Counted from the stretch's first letter, positions 12,813 through 21,842 are shown. The stretch: DNA of 64,000 bases from Acidobacteriota bacterium (GCA_017307505.1 JAFKEE010000031.1:1-64000); one strand, 5' to 3'. Numbers and translations: made by a program. Notes: generated from the letters alone by a model not told the origin.

Positions 12813-14002
12813 TCACGAAGACTACCCGGATGGCGGGCTGGGCGCTGGCGGCGCTGCTGGCGTTTGGAATCCTGACGCTTTGGGTGCGCGAGCGTTGGGC
12901 GGTTGCGTTGTTCCAGGGTGGAGTGCTGCTGCTGACTCTGATCTGGCTGTGGATTAACGTCTGGCTGAAGAGTCCTCTGCGGTGGGATAAGGTTCTGATT
13001 CCGCTGGCCGTTCCTCCCATTGTTGGCGCCGTGCAACTGGCCGCCGGATGGACGGTGCTGCCGTGGTTTACGGTGGAGTCCACGCTGGAGTGGACGGTCG
13101 TCTTTTCCGCGGTGTTCCTGCTGGTACAGGCGCTGCCGGACGCCGGGTTTCAGAGGGCATTGCGGACGGCACTGCTGGGCTTCGCGACTCTGATTGCCGT
13201 GGTCGCTGTGCTCCAAGTGCTTACCAGCCAGGGGAAGGCGTTCTGGCTGTTCGAGACTGGTTACGACTCGGATGTCCTGGGGCCTTTTGTTTATCGGAAC
13301 AAGTACGCACAGTTTGTCGAACTGGTGTTTCCGCTGGCGCTTTGGCGGGCCATGGTGGACCGGCGGCGGGCTCCGCTGTACCTGACGGCCGGGGCGGTGA
13401 TGGCGGCAGGGGTGGTGGCGGGGGCGTCGCGTTCCGGAGCCTCGTTCCTGCTGGCGGAGATTGCCCTGGTGTTACTGGCGGGGTGGTTGCGGAAGGCCAT
13501 CACGGGCCGGGGCGCGCTGCTGGTGGCCGGGCAGGCGGGGGTTCTGGTGGTGGCGTGGGGTTTCCTGGCCGGGTGGGACTTCTTCTGGCAACGGCTGACC
13601 GGGCTGGATCCGGCGCAGGACTTCCGCTGGCCCATCATGCGCTCCACGCTCGAGATGATCCGACAGAGACCCTGGACGGGGTTCGGGCTGGGGACGTGGC
13701 CGACGGTCTATCCTCAGTTCGCCACCTTTGACATTGGCGTGGTGGTGAACCAGGCGCATTGTGACTGGCTGCAATGGGCGGCCGAGGGGGGCGTTCTCTT
13801 TCCTGCCGCGGTGCTGGCTGCCTTTGGCTGCTTGTTGGGGCGGTTGATCCGTTCTGTCTGGGGGATTGGGTTCCTGGTGGTCGGGGTCCATGCGGTGCTG
13901 GACTACCCATTTCATCAGCTGCCCGCATTCCATACTTTATTGTGGTGTACGGCTCTACTGGCGGCCTCCGGAGTGCAGGGGCCGAAGGCTGAGCAACCCT
14001 GA
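12809..14002 (+). CDS. O-antigen ligase / Wzy-like membrane protein
   Basis: About 397 residues, nearly all transmembrane helices. The larger periplasmic segment WPIMRSTLEMIRQRPWTGFGLGTWPTVYPQF and the following NQAHCDWLQWAAEGG carry the features of the Wzy/WaaL superfamily (the RPWTGFGLGT and HNDWLQ-like motifs). Such enzymes join polysaccharide repeat units or ligate glycans to a carrier on the outer side of the inner membrane. The start is taken as GTG 12809, which overlaps the upstream stop by four bases. Whether it is a ligase or a polymerase cannot be told from sequence. Confidence 0.85.
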   Translation: MITKTTRMAGWALAALLAFGILTLWVRERWAVALFQGGVLLLTLIWLWINVWLKSPLRWDKVLIPLAVPPIVGAVQLAAGWTVLPWFTVESTLEWTVVFSAVFLLVQALPDAGFQRALRTALLGFATLIAVVAVLQVLTSQGKAFWLFETGYDSDVLGPFVYRNKYAQFVELVFPLALWRAMVDRRRAPLYLTAGAVMAAGVVAGASRSGASFLLAEIALVLLAGWLRKAITGRGALLVAGQAGVLVVAWGFLAGWDFFWQRLTGLDPAQDFRWPIMRSTLEMIRQRPWTGFGLGTWPTVYPQFATFDIGVVVNQAHCDWLQWAAEGGVLFPAAVLAAFGCLLGRLIRSVWGIGFLVVGVHAVLDYPFHQLPAFHTLLWCTALLAASGVQGPKAEQP

Positions 14003-14200
14003 GATTGGCTTTGTTCCTCCGCCAGGAGAGAATTGAGCGTTCCCGCCCTCGCCAGATTGGCTTTGTTCGCTCGCCAGGAGTGGAATGGCTCGCCCCACTT
14101 CCTCCATTGGCTTTGTTCCCTCCTCCTGGTGGGATTCCGATTCCTGGGCGTCCTGTCGATGGCTTTGTTGCCTCCGTGGCGCAGGAATTGATGCGCTGAG
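14003..14200. repeat. Four-copy ~51-bp direct repeat array
   Basis: ATTGGCTTTGTT occurs at 14004, 14056 and 14106, and as ATGGCTTTGTT at 14159, giving spacings of 52, 50 and about 52 bases. Copies 1 and 2 are each followed by a short hairpin with a GCCA core (CTCC-GCCA-GGAG in copy 1), and copies 3 and 4 by related, degenerate C/G-rich stems. No convincing ORF uses the region. It begins two bases after the O-antigen ligase stop and lies upstream of the Wza-like gene; the remaining bases to 14430 include an AT-rich inverted stretch near 14281-14301 and nothing else I recognise. Confidence 0.75.
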
Positions 14201-14430
14201 TGCCCCGCTGCCGGGTGAAGCCTGGGGTTGCCGCCGCGCCCCTGCGTGGGCCAAGTTACGGGGCGGTGGGGCTTCTTTGGTTTTAAGTTATTGAATTTAA
14301 AAGGCAATTTGGATGTGATCGAAAAGGGGAATCCATCCTGGTTAATTCCGCCAGTTTGTTCGCCTTTTCTTTTTTTGAGGTCCTGCGTACTTTCTTGACG
14401 ATAAATGCGCGGCGCGCGCACTCTATAGGT

Positions 14431-15408
14431 ATGAAGCGGATTCCGCTCGTTGCATGCCTGATTGCGATTCTATCGGCTGGCTCCGTTGTGAGCGCGCAGC
14501 AGCCGCGTCCCGGGTCGTCGCAGAGTCCGATGACCGATGCGGGGCTGGCGAACCTGCCCGGGCAGAAGATCGGGCCCAACGACCTTCTGGCGATTTCCGT
14601 ATATGACGCTCCGGAGCTGACGCGCACGGTACGTGTCGGGGCTGAGGGCTACATCCGGCTTCCGATGGTATCCGACCGGATTCACGCGCAGGGCCTGATG
14701 CCCTCGGCTCTGGAGAATGCGATTGCGGAGATTCTGGTCAAGGAAGGGCTGCTGGTGAAGCCGGTCGTCATGGTCACGGTTGCGGAGTATGCGAGCCGTC
14801 CGGTTTCGGTGATTGGCGCGGTGAAGAAGCCGACGACGTTCCAGGCGGTGGGGCGGGTGACCTTGCTCGATGCGATTTCCCGGGCAGAGGGGCTTTCGGA
14901 GTTAGCCGGCCCTGAGATTCTGGTTTCGTCGCCCACTGGCGAACCCGGTGAAGAGAAGCAGCTCACGCAGCGATTTCTGGTGCGCGATCTGATCGACAAT
15001 GCAAAACCGGAGATGAACCTGGTTTTGCACGGTGGTGAAGAGATTCGAGTGCCTGAGGCACGAAAGATCTTCGTGACGGGCAATGTGAAGAAGCCGGGCG
15101 CCTTCCCTGTGAAAGAAGACAACCAGATGACCGTGCTGAAGGCGCTGGCACTTTCCGAGGGGCTTTCGCCGTTTCCCCAGAAGTTCGCCTACGTGTACCG
15201 GAAGGCGGACAACGAGGGGGGGAAGGCGGAGATCCAAGTGGAGCTATCCAAAATCATGCAGCGCAAGGCGGTGGATTTCGCCTTGGAGCCGGAAGACACG
15301 CTGTATGTGCCGGAAGACGTAGGCCGGAAGCGATGGGTGGGCACGACCGAGAAAGTGGTCGCGTTCGGCATGGCGACGGCATCCGGCGTCCTGATCTGGA
15401 AGCGGTAG
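14431..15408 (+). CDS. Wza-like polysaccharide export protein (SLBB)
   Basis: Outer-membrane polysaccharide export protein of 325 residues. The ATG at 14431 gives the signal peptide MKRIPLVACLIAILSAGSVVSA. The Poly_export domain follows (KIGPNDLLAISVYDAPELTRTVRVGAEGYIRLPMV), then two SLBB-type units (VSVIGAVKKPTTFQAVGRVTLLDAISRAEGL and IFVTGNVKKPGAFPVKEDNQMTVLKALALSEGL). No lipobox cysteine is present. The C-terminus ends in a short hydrophobic stretch (VVAFGMATASGVLIW). It probably works with the Wzc-type kinase encoded 24 kb away, since that locus lacks its own exporter in this window. Confidence 0.9.
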   Translation: MKRIPLVACLIAILSAGSVVSAQQPRPGSSQSPMTDAGLANLPGQKIGPNDLLAISVYDAPELTRTVRVGAEGYIRLPMVSDRIHAQGLMPSALENAIAEILVKEGLLVKPVVMVTVAEYASRPVSVIGAVKKPTTFQAVGRVTLLDAISRAEGLSELAGPEILVSSPTGEPGEEKQLTQRFLVRDLIDNAKPEMNLVLHGGEEIRVPEARKIFVTGNVKKPGAFPVKEDNQMTVLKALALSEGLSPFPQKFAYVYRKADNEGGKAEIQVELSKIMQRKAVDFALEPEDTLYVPEDVGRKRWVGTTEKVVAFGMATASGVLIWKR

Positions 15409-15431
15409 AGGGGCAGTTTGCAGTAAACGCA

Positions 15432-15444
15432 GGCCGGTCCGGCC
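15432..15444 (+). terminator. Short GC hairpin after the Wza-like gene
   Basis: GGCCG-GTC-CGGCC lies 23 bases after the stop codon. There is no T tract, so termination is only a possibility. Confidence 0.3.
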
Positions 15445-15500
15445 GCTCTGGCTTGATCCCTGCGTGTATTCCAATACCACTCTATTGGGGATGACAGACC

Positions 15501-15821
15501 TTGATTGAAGACTCCGGCCCTCCGATCCACTGTCCGGCTTGCGGTGGGACTCAGGTGCGACTGGCGCACGTCCGAAAACTGCGGGACTGGTTCGGCGTAT
15601 TTCTCTTTCAGCATCCTTACCGTTGCCATGAGTGCCGGCACCGGTTTTACGAAGGCGGACCGTCGATCGGCGGCAAGCGCAGTGCGCGGGGCGATGGTGG
15701 GTTTGCGTCCTGGCGGCGGAACCAGGGCGGGCGGAAGGGGCGATTGCTGGTGATTGCGTTCCTGGTGCTGGCGGCGGTTCTGGTGTTTTTTCAGTATTTG
15801 ACGAGGCCTCAGGCGCCGTAG
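15501..15821 (+). CDS. Small zinc-ribbon, single-pass membrane protein
   Basis: Protein of 106 residues. An N-terminal zinc ribbon is clear: CPACGG near residue 11 and CHEC near residue 42, four cysteines spaced as in zinc-ribbon folds. A basic, glycine-rich linker is followed by a C-terminal membrane helix (LLVIAFLVLAAVLVFFQYL). The start is a TTG with no good ribosome-binding site, so the exact N-terminus is uncertain. It follows the Wza-like gene by 92 bases on the same strand and may belong to that transcript. Function unknown. Confidence 0.6.
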   Translation: MIEDSGPPIHCPACGGTQVRLAHVRKLRDWFGVFLFQHPYRCHECRHRFYEGGPSIGGKRSARGDGGFASWRRNQGGRKGRLLVIAFLVLAAVLVFFQYLTRPQAP

Positions 15822-16117
15822 GGGTGGGGGGGCGTGGCCAGGGGACTCCCTGCGAAACCCGGGGTCCACCGCCCCATGTGTGTTGCTCAAAAGGAGCTTT
15901 GCTCCGCCTTGGCCGTCTGGAAGGAGATACGCCTTCCGTTGAACATGCGCAGTTGCCCAGCTCTGACTTTAGGGGACCGGGCCGCGTTGGACGGCTTCGG
16001 GCGCTGTGGCCGGAAGGTTGGCTGCGCGATGGTGGACTTGTCCCTCACGTCGTAGTTTGTTGCTTGTGCCAAGTGCTTGGCGGCCCGACTGGGCGGGCCA
16101 TTGAGTGTGCCTGCAGA
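15822..16117. other. Intergenic region with one GC hairpin
   Basis: Lies between the convergent ends of the zinc-ribbon gene and the minus-strand carboxypeptidase-regulatory gene. GGCCCG-ACTGGG-CGGGCC (16082-16099) is a perfect 6-bp hairpin 19 bases beyond the latter's stop and may help terminate it. No gene is visible in the rest. Confidence 0.45.
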
Positions 16118-17734
16118 CTACTTGTCGTGCGCGGCTATGAGATTGCGATCGCTGTATGCTCCGGCCGGCAGGCGAATTGTTTCCGCCTTGGGGAGGAAGC
16201 GAATGGCGGACTGTTGGGCGGTGCGCTGGGCTTCCGGGAGGTCTGCCACGGCGACGATTTTGTACTCTCCAGGTTCCAGTTCGTTCTCGAAGGCGTATTG
16301 GCCGGATTCGTCCGCCTGCTGGGCCAGTACCCGGCCATCCCGCGTTGCAATGAGGAAGACACTGGCCTCCGAGGCTGGTGCTCCTTTGTCATCCAGGGCC
16401 ACGCGACCTTTGAGCCGTGGACCGTCCGCGGCGAGTTCAATGGTCACGGGTCCGCTGTCCAAACGCGCGCCAGACTGCCGGATGTCCACTCCGCCCTGCT
16501 CCATTCTGGTCACATAGTGACGAGCCGGCAGGTTCTCCAGGCGCAGGCCGTAGGTATCCGGGTAGACCTTGGCCAAATCGAAAGCGCCATCGGTGGCCAC
16601 GAGGCCCTGCAGGGTGTCGGAGAAGAGAATGTCCCGATGGCGCAATTGCAGAACGAGGCGGATGCCTGGCGGCAAGGGCTGGCCCGCCTTTTCGCCGCGC
16701 ACCGTCACGTTCCCTTGCAAGCTCTGAAACCCGAGAATCTGCACTTCTCCAGCGTTCTCATGCTGCCTGCCAACACTCACCGTGGTCTGGCCAAAGCCGA
16801 CGCCGCGGTGGTTTCGTTTGACGAAGCTGGAAAGTTCGAGGCGGTAATCGCCCGAGGGCACGCCACAGATCTGCCAATCGATTCCGGGCGCCACCAGACC
16901 GGAGCCCACCAGCGGGCCTCGCGCGCCCAGCCAAGCAGTGAGGGTCAGCCAGAACTGGACTGGTTCGCCAGCGTCCGTGGCCGGGCCCGCCGGCCGCACA
17001 AACACGCAATGTCCCGGCGTCTTTTCCAACTCAATATCGACGCCGGAGTGTTCCTGGCCAGCCGCGACTTCCATCACCGCAGCCGTCTCCGGGCTGCGTC
17101 CATTGGGTGCGAAGGTGACGGGCGGATAGGCAGACGGCAGCGCAGCAGGCGGTTTCTCCGAGCGAATTTCAGGCTTCTGCTGTTTTACCAGCGTGGTGGT
17201 TGCGGCGACGATGTACGCGCCTGCGCGCAGATGGGCGATGCGGTACTCCCCGCGGTCGTCGCTGCGTCCGATGCCCTGTTGCACCAGTCGCCAAGAGTCA
17301 CCCGTCCGTGGCTGGTCGTATGCCACCACCAATATGCCTGCTACTGGTTGGCCGTTCCGGTCCCGGACCTTGCCGGCAATCACGGCCCCTTTGGGTACGA
17401 GCAGGTCGAAGCCGTCGATCCGGGCGCCCGGTGCCAGCCGGACCGTTCTTGACCGGGCTGCGCTGGCGTCGTCGGGCTTCTGCATCCGGATGCGGTAAGT
17501 GCCGGGCGTCGAGCCGCTGATCTGGAAACGGCCTTGCGCGTCGGTCCGTACGTGACGAAGCTGCTCCGGTCCTGTGGTGATGATATAAACCCCTTTCAAT
17601 GGCTCGGACTCGGTTCGGACCGTGCCGCTGAGGCGCCATGGGGCTGCGGGCGTTGCGGCCGCAGGAGGTTGCTGGTCCGACTGGGCAGCCACCGGCGCCA
17701 TCGAGAGCAGGAATAGCAGTCCGCAGTTCCGCAT
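16118..17734 (-). CDS. Secreted multi-repeat carboxypeptidase-regulatory protein
   Basis: 538 residues starting MRNCGLLFLLSMAPVAAQS, a signal peptide. Several repeats of the carboxypeptidase-regulatory (Ig-like, transthyretin-related) fold follow: LSGTVRTESEPLKGVYIITTGP...GRFQISGSTPGTYRIRM, GKVRDRNGQPVAGILVVAYD...GEYRIAHLRAGAYIVAA, and KGRVALDDKGAPASEASVFLIA...GQYAFENELEPGEYKIVAV. No catalytic domain is present. Acidobacteria encode many such proteins; they are thought to be surface or adhesion modules but function is not established. Its start lies three bases beyond the stop of a paralogous gene, so the pair is one operon. Confidence 0.85.
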   Translation of the reverse strand: MRNCGLLFLLSMAPVAAQSDQQPPAAATPAAPWRLSGTVRTESEPLKGVYIITTGPEQLRHVRTDAQGRFQISGSTPGTYRIRMQKPDDASAARSRTVRLAPGARIDGFDLLVPKGAVIAGKVRDRNGQPVAGILVVAYDQPRTGDSWRLVQQGIGRSDDRGEYRIAHLRAGAYIVAATTTLVKQQKPEIRSEKPPAALPSAYPPVTFAPNGRSPETAAVMEVAAGQEHSGVDIELEKTPGHCVFVRPAGPATDAGEPVQFWLTLTAWLGARGPLVGSGLVAPGIDWQICGVPSGDYRLELSSFVKRNHRGVGFGQTTVSVGRQHENAGEVQILGFQSLQGNVTVRGEKAGQPLPPGIRLVLQLRHRDILFSDTLQGLVATDGAFDLAKVYPDTYGLRLENLPARHYVTRMEQGGVDIRQSGARLDSGPVTIELAADGPRLKGRVALDDKGAPASEASVFLIATRDGRVLAQQADESGQYAFENELEPGEYKIVAVADLPEAQRTAQQSAIRFLPKAETIRLPAGAYSDRNLIAAHDK

Positions 17735-17737
17735 GCC

Positions 17738-19357
17738 TCAGTTCCCTTCTTTCACCGTTAGTTCGACCGAATGAGATTGTCCCGGGTTGAGGTCGAATTG
17801 CTGGAGCGCCAGAGCTTGGGGCCTGGCAACCTGTGGGCCTTCCGGCGGTGGCGGTAAGGTCAAGATCCAGTAGCCGCCAGAGGGAAGGGTCTCGAAGCGA
17901 AAGGCGCCTTGCAGATCGGTGGCGGCTTGCCGTGCAAAGGGCCTGGCGCCATTGAACCACAAGGCGACCAGCGCACCGGCGACAGGTTGCTGGTTCCGTG
18001 TGACCGTGCCGGTGACCGCACCAGTGGATGCGCTGATCCGGGCCGTAAGCGTCATGTTGGACCTGACGTACACGGACGCCGATAACCTGTTTTCCTTTCC
18101 ATAGGGAAAGCCCGCGAATGTGCACGCATTGTCGAGGTCCGGCGTGTCGAACCAATAGGGGCCCGGGGGCAGGTTTTCCCAGATGATCCGTGCGCCTGCC
18201 TGGCGGTCCGGGAAGCGCCACCAGTCGGGCCAGTTGATGATTGGGTGGGGCTGGAGCGGGATGGGGCCGGGACAGGCGGCTGCGCCGGCTGCGGAGGCCT
18301 CGACGCGGAAACCGGGTGTGAACGCAAGATCCTGGACCAGTTCTTCCCCATCCTGGAGTTTGACGGCCGCCCCAGCGAAGCGGGCCTCGGATCCTTCGGG
18401 CGGCGACTCGAAGCCGCTGCCTGTGTCCGGGCCGAAGGCCACCAGTTGATAGCTGCCCGGTGGGGTACCGACCAGGCGGAAGCGGCCGTCGGGTTCAGAG
18501 CGTGCAGTGGCTACCGGCCAGCGGAGACCGTCGTGCGGGAGTAGACCGATGACCGCACGGCGCCCTTGCCACGATTCGGGCAGGCCGCTGATGGTTCCGG
18601 AGACCGTGCCGGCCTTCCATTTCGGGAAGCGAATGTCGATGGAGGCGAACTCGGCTCCCGGGGTCAGGTCGACAGTGCGCGCGTTGTAGGGTCCGGTGCT
18701 GTCCGGGAAGTAGGCGATGCCGGAGGCCTGGTCCGTCGAGGCTTGGTCCGGCAGGAACACAGCAATGAGATAGGCGCCTGGCAGGAGGCGGTGCAGGCGG
18801 TAGGCGCCCTGGTCGTCCGTGACGGCGCCGGGTTCGGATCGCGGCCAGGCCGGGGATTCCTGCGCGCGCGCCATGGGAAGTGCCCAGACGCCGAGGCCGC
18901 TCATGGGGCGCCCGTCCTCGCGAAGGACGCGGCCCGAGATCGCGGCGACACGTCTGAGCACCACCAGGCGGGGAAAGGGTTGGGCCGAGGTGAATTCGAA
19001 ACCACGGTCGAGTCCGGTGGGCTCCGTTGGGTCGAGGTAGCCGGCTTTCGTGGCGGCGATCCAATAACGGCCGGCGGATGCTTCCGCCAAAGTGGCCATG
19101 CCGCTGCTGTCGGCGGTGAGTTGCCACTCGGCGGGCGGGTTGAGGCGTTTGAGCGTCAGGGCGGTTTCCGGGACGGGGTGCCCCGTGTCCGGGTCCACGA
19201 CCTTTATGGTCAAATCCGCGGAGAATGCCGGGCAGGAGAGGAAGGCCACGAGCGTGCAGCCCTGAAGTATTGCGTATGAATTGCGGGCCAAGCGATTTCT
19301 CCCCGGGCAAGCAGATACTTTGACTTTTCGATTATGCCCCACTCGTTGTTCGGGCAA
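17738..19357 (-). CDS. Secreted multi-repeat carboxypeptidase-regulatory protein (paralogue)
   Basis: About 539 residues with the same design as its downstream neighbour. A hydrophobic export segment (YAILQGCTLVAFLSCPAFSA) starts near residue 28, so the true start may be later than the TTG at 19357; AAAGGA lies upstream of that TTG. Repeats include LTIKVVDPDTGHPVPETALTLKRL, ISGRVLREDGRPMSGLGVWALP...GAYRLHRLLPGAYLIAVF and VTGTVTRNQQPVAGALVALWF...GAFRFETLPSGGYWILTL. The pair probably arose by duplication. No enzymatic motif is seen. Confidence 0.83.
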   Translation of the reverse strand: MPEQRVGHNRKVKVSACPGRNRLARNSYAILQGCTLVAFLSCPAFSADLTIKVVDPDTGHPVPETALTLKRLNPPAEWQLTADSSGMATLAEASAGRYWIAATKAGYLDPTEPTGLDRGFEFTSAQPFPRLVVLRRVAAISGRVLREDGRPMSGLGVWALPMARAQESPAWPRSEPGAVTDDQGAYRLHRLLPGAYLIAVFLPDQASTDQASGIAYFPDSTGPYNARTVDLTPGAEFASIDIRFPKWKAGTVSGTISGLPESWQGRRAVIGLLPHDGLRWPVATARSEPDGRFRLVGTPPGSYQLVAFGPDTGSGFESPPEGSEARFAGAAVKLQDGEELVQDLAFTPGFRVEASAAGAAACPGPIPLQPHPIINWPDWWRFPDRQAGARIIWENLPPGPYWFDTPDLDNACTFAGFPYGKENRLSASVYVRSNMTLTARISASTGAVTGTVTRNQQPVAGALVALWFNGARPFARQAATDLQGAFRFETLPSGGYWILTLPPPPEGPQVARPQALALQQFDLNPGQSHSVELTVKEGN

Positions 19358-20207
19358 AAGGGAAATGGTCCTTTATCGGAATTCACTCCTATTGCCGGAA
19401 TAATCTGATTTGCGTGGTCAGGGAATCCGATGTGGGTTGGGGTGGCGGTGCTGCTGCGATGAGTGTTGGGCGTGGTTGTCTGTCCGGGCGGGTCTGGTGG
19501 AATGGGTTTAGGCTGGCGTTTTCGATTCGGGACTGGGTGATGGGTTGGCCCGGCGGGTACGCAAAGTTTGGCGGGTATAGAAGGCTATTGTCTGCAGTTT
19601 CCTGGTGGACTGAAGAGGCTGGGCTGAAGCCCAGCGCAGACTGAAGTCTGCCCCACAATGGACTGGATTTGCGGCGTGGCTTGGTGGGGTACGATTCGCT
19701 CGGCGGTTCTGTTTCGGGAGTGACTAGGGGTAGCGCGTCGCTGTCGCTCTGGGACTGGACAGGGGGTGACCGGCGGCTTCCGTTCCGGGGGTGACGAGGG
19801 GTAGCCCGGCACTTACGATTCGGGACTGGGTGATGGGCTTGGCCCGGCGGGTACGCAAAGTCTGATGGGCATTAGGAGGTTATCGTCGCAGTTTCCGGGT
19901 GGACTGAAGAGGCTGGGCTGAAGCCCAGCGCAGACTGAAGTCTGCCCCACAATGGACTGGATTTGCGGCGTGGCTTGGTGGGGTACGATTCGCTCGGCGG
20001 TTCTGTTTCGGGAGTGACTAGGGGTAGCCCGTCGCTGTCGCTCCGGGTGATGGGGTTGGCCCTGCGAGTACGCAAAGTTTGGCGGGTATAGAGGGCTATT
20101 GTCTGCAGTTTCGGGTGGACGGGAGAGGCTGGGCTGAAGCCCAGCGCAGACTGAAGTCCACCCCACAATGGGGCTGGACAGGGGGCACGGGCGGTGGGGG
20201 CGGGCTG
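19358..20207. repeat. Three imperfect tandem repeats with twin hairpins
   Basis: No gene is evident. Three units, of about 293, 229 and 136 bases from about 19523, share GTACGCAAAG (19557, 19851, 20068) and GAGGCTGGGCTGAAGCCCAG (19615, 19909, 20125). Each contains two adjacent stem-loops with the same two-base loop: CTGGGCT-GA-AGCCCAG and CAGACT-GA-AGTCTG, though the second is mutated in unit 3. The third unit is the shortest. Short frames across these repeats are artefacts of the repeat; the block resembles dispersed intergenic repeats seen in related genomes, but copy number elsewhere cannot be judged here. Confidence 0.85.
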
Positions 20208-20618
20208 TCAAGCTAGGGGCTTGCCGATTTCCCAGTGGTGGCCGTAGGGGTCTACTACGCGGCCCAGACGCCAGCCGTGCTGGTCGGTTACCGGCCAGAT
20301 GATTGTGGCTCCGGCCGCTACGGCCTTGTCGAGGACGGCGTGCGGGTCCTCTACCACCAGCACGATTCGGACCGTGCCGCCGCCCAGGGTTTCCGGGCTG
20401 TAGTTGTAGTGCTCAGGCGATTCGTCCGTTACCCAGAAACCGGCGCCTTCGACGGAGAGCTCGGCTACGACGGCGCCCGAGTCCGCGTCGAGTCGAAAGC
20501 GTTCGGTGGCTCCGAAGGCCGCCTTGTAGAATTCAATGGCCTCGGCTCCACGGCGGACCGAGAGCATGGGGGCTATGGAGGTCTTCGTGATCTGTGTGGG
20601 CTCTGCTTGGGGGCTCAT
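20208..20618 (-). CDS. VOC-family (PhnB/glyoxalase-like) protein
   Basis: 136 residues when started at the ATG 20618, which has AGGAG eight bases upstream; an ATG at 20660 is weaker. The sequence APMLSVRRGAEAIEFYKAAFGATERFRLDADSGAVVAELSVEGAGFWVTDESPE and the close HAVLDKAVAAGATIIWPVTDQHGWRLGRVVDPYGHHWEIG are typical of PhnB-like VOC proteins, with DPYGHHWEIG carrying the usual C-terminal metal-site region. Family members range from bleomycin-type binding proteins to small dioxygenase-like enzymes; the ligand is unknown. Confidence 0.88.
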   Translation of the reverse strand: MSPQAEPTQITKTSIAPMLSVRRGAEAIEFYKAAFGATERFRLDADSGAVVAELSVEGAGFWVTDESPEHYNYSPETLGGGTVRIVLVVEDPHAVLDKAVAAGATIIWPVTDQHGWRLGRVVDPYGHHWEIGKPLA

Positions 20619-20978
20619 GGCCGGGTCTCCTGGGGCTTTCCGTTCTGATTCCTTATCCATTTGATGTCATTTTCGCGCCTGCCGCTGTTCGCTGGACGAT
20701 CGCTGCGCGAACGAGGCCTGTGCTGGACTGCCGCGGTTGGCGGGGTGGAGGCTCCCTGACGAGGCATGGCGGGGCTCCCTTGGCGGATGGTTCCCTGGCA
20801 CTGACTGAACTCGCTCCGGCCGACCAGCCCGGGTGCGGTCCTTGCTCTGACGTCGGGAGGGCTGAAGTCCGATTTGGCGGGCTGCCGGGGTCATGGGCCT
20901 GCTTCCTCTCTTCCCGGTCCAATTGGTGGTCCTGCTCCTGATGGTAAGGCCGTTCCAGTTGTTTGGGGCCGGGTCTTC
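20619..20978. other. Intergenic region, no feature recognised
   Basis: Between two minus-strand genes. No open frame here has a recognisable protein signature or ribosome-binding site, and I see no obvious repeat, RNA gene or terminator. Confidence 0.5.
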
Positions 20979-21767
20979 TCAGTCGCGTTTCCAGAAAGTG
21001 AGGGAGAAGCGGCCTTCCGGGGGTGCAGTGAAGCTGGTTGGCCTGGGCGCGCCTACCGCCGCCATGTGGACTCTGAGCTGACTGCCGTCGCATTCATAGA
21101 TACCCAACTGGGTTTTCCCCTTGATGGGGCCGGCGGTATGGCTGTAGTTGATGGATTTCGGGGTGGTGGCGGGGTCGGTGGTGAAGTCGAACTCCAACAT
21201 GATCTGGGGGCCGGCGGTGATGGTGGTGTGGCCATCACGGGTGAGGCGTTTGACCAACTGCGCCATGGTGGGGTCCATCGGCTTGCCGTCGACGATGCCG
21301 GAGACCATGGTCCAGTGGCCGTCGAGAGCGGAGGAGGATGGGGTGGTCCGGGCGGCGGACCTGGCGGACGGAGGGGCTTTCGGCTGAGGGGTCGGGTTGG
21401 CGGAGTCGCGGGTGAGGGTTTCCAGGGCGAATCCGGTGGAGGGTGCCGTGGCGAAGGCGGAGGGGCGGGTTTTGCCCCGGGTGGCGAGGCAGAGACGCCA
21501 GGTGGCGCCGTTGAGTTCGTAGATGCCGAGGTTGGTGTTGCCTGTTTCCGGTCCGGCGTTGAAGTGCATGTCGAGGTGGGCGGGGGATTGGGTTGCGTCG
21601 AGCCGGAGGGTGCCTTCGTAGACGGGGCCCATGCCGGTGGTTTGGAAGCGATTGCCGGTGATGGTGATCCGGGCCTGGGCGTGGAGGCTTTCGGGCATGG
21701 TCTGCCCGTCGAGTTCGAGAGAGGTGACGAGCCAGACGCCCTGGAGGCGGTCGAGGTCCTGCGGCAT
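20979..21767 (-). CDS. Two-domain TIGR03067-like protein
   Basis: 262 residues from the ATG at 21767, which has AAGGA about nine bases upstream. It holds two copies of a lipocalin-like domain resembling TIGR03067: LQGVWLVTSLELDGQTMPESLHAQARITITGNRF...LGIYELNGATWRLCLA and LDGHWTMVSGIVDGKPMDPTMAQLVKRLTRDGHTT...LGIYECDGSQLRVHMA. The domain is frequent in planctomycetes and acidobacteria and has no assigned function. No signal peptide is visible. It lies immediately downstream (in the transcription sense) of the hairpin repeat array. Confidence 0.8.
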   Translation of the reverse strand: MPQDLDRLQGVWLVTSLELDGQTMPESLHAQARITITGNRFQTTGMGPVYEGTLRLDATQSPAHLDMHFNAGPETGNTNLGIYELNGATWRLCLATRGKTRPSAFATAPSTGFALETLTRDSANPTPQPKAPPSARSAARTTPSSSALDGHWTMVSGIVDGKPMDPTMAQLVKRLTRDGHTTITAGPQIMLEFDFTTDPATTPKSINYSHTAGPIKGKTQLGIYECDGSQLRVHMAAVGAPRPTSFTAPPEGRFSLTFWKRD

Positions 21768-21842
21768 GGATGGGTTTCCTTGGAGCGATGGGGTTGGACT
21801 ACTATGCCTTGGTGCTCGGGGGATTGCAAGGTGGGGGCGGGG

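Noticed and set aside
14003-14200. CRISPR array interpretation of the 51-base repeats
   Set aside because: The conserved part is only about 12 bases, it is imperfect, and there are no cas genes nearby.
19389-20211. Short minus-strand proteins with repeated GLQPSL and ALGFSPAS blocks
   Set aside because: The repetition comes from DNA repeats read in different frames; no ribosome-binding sites or domains.
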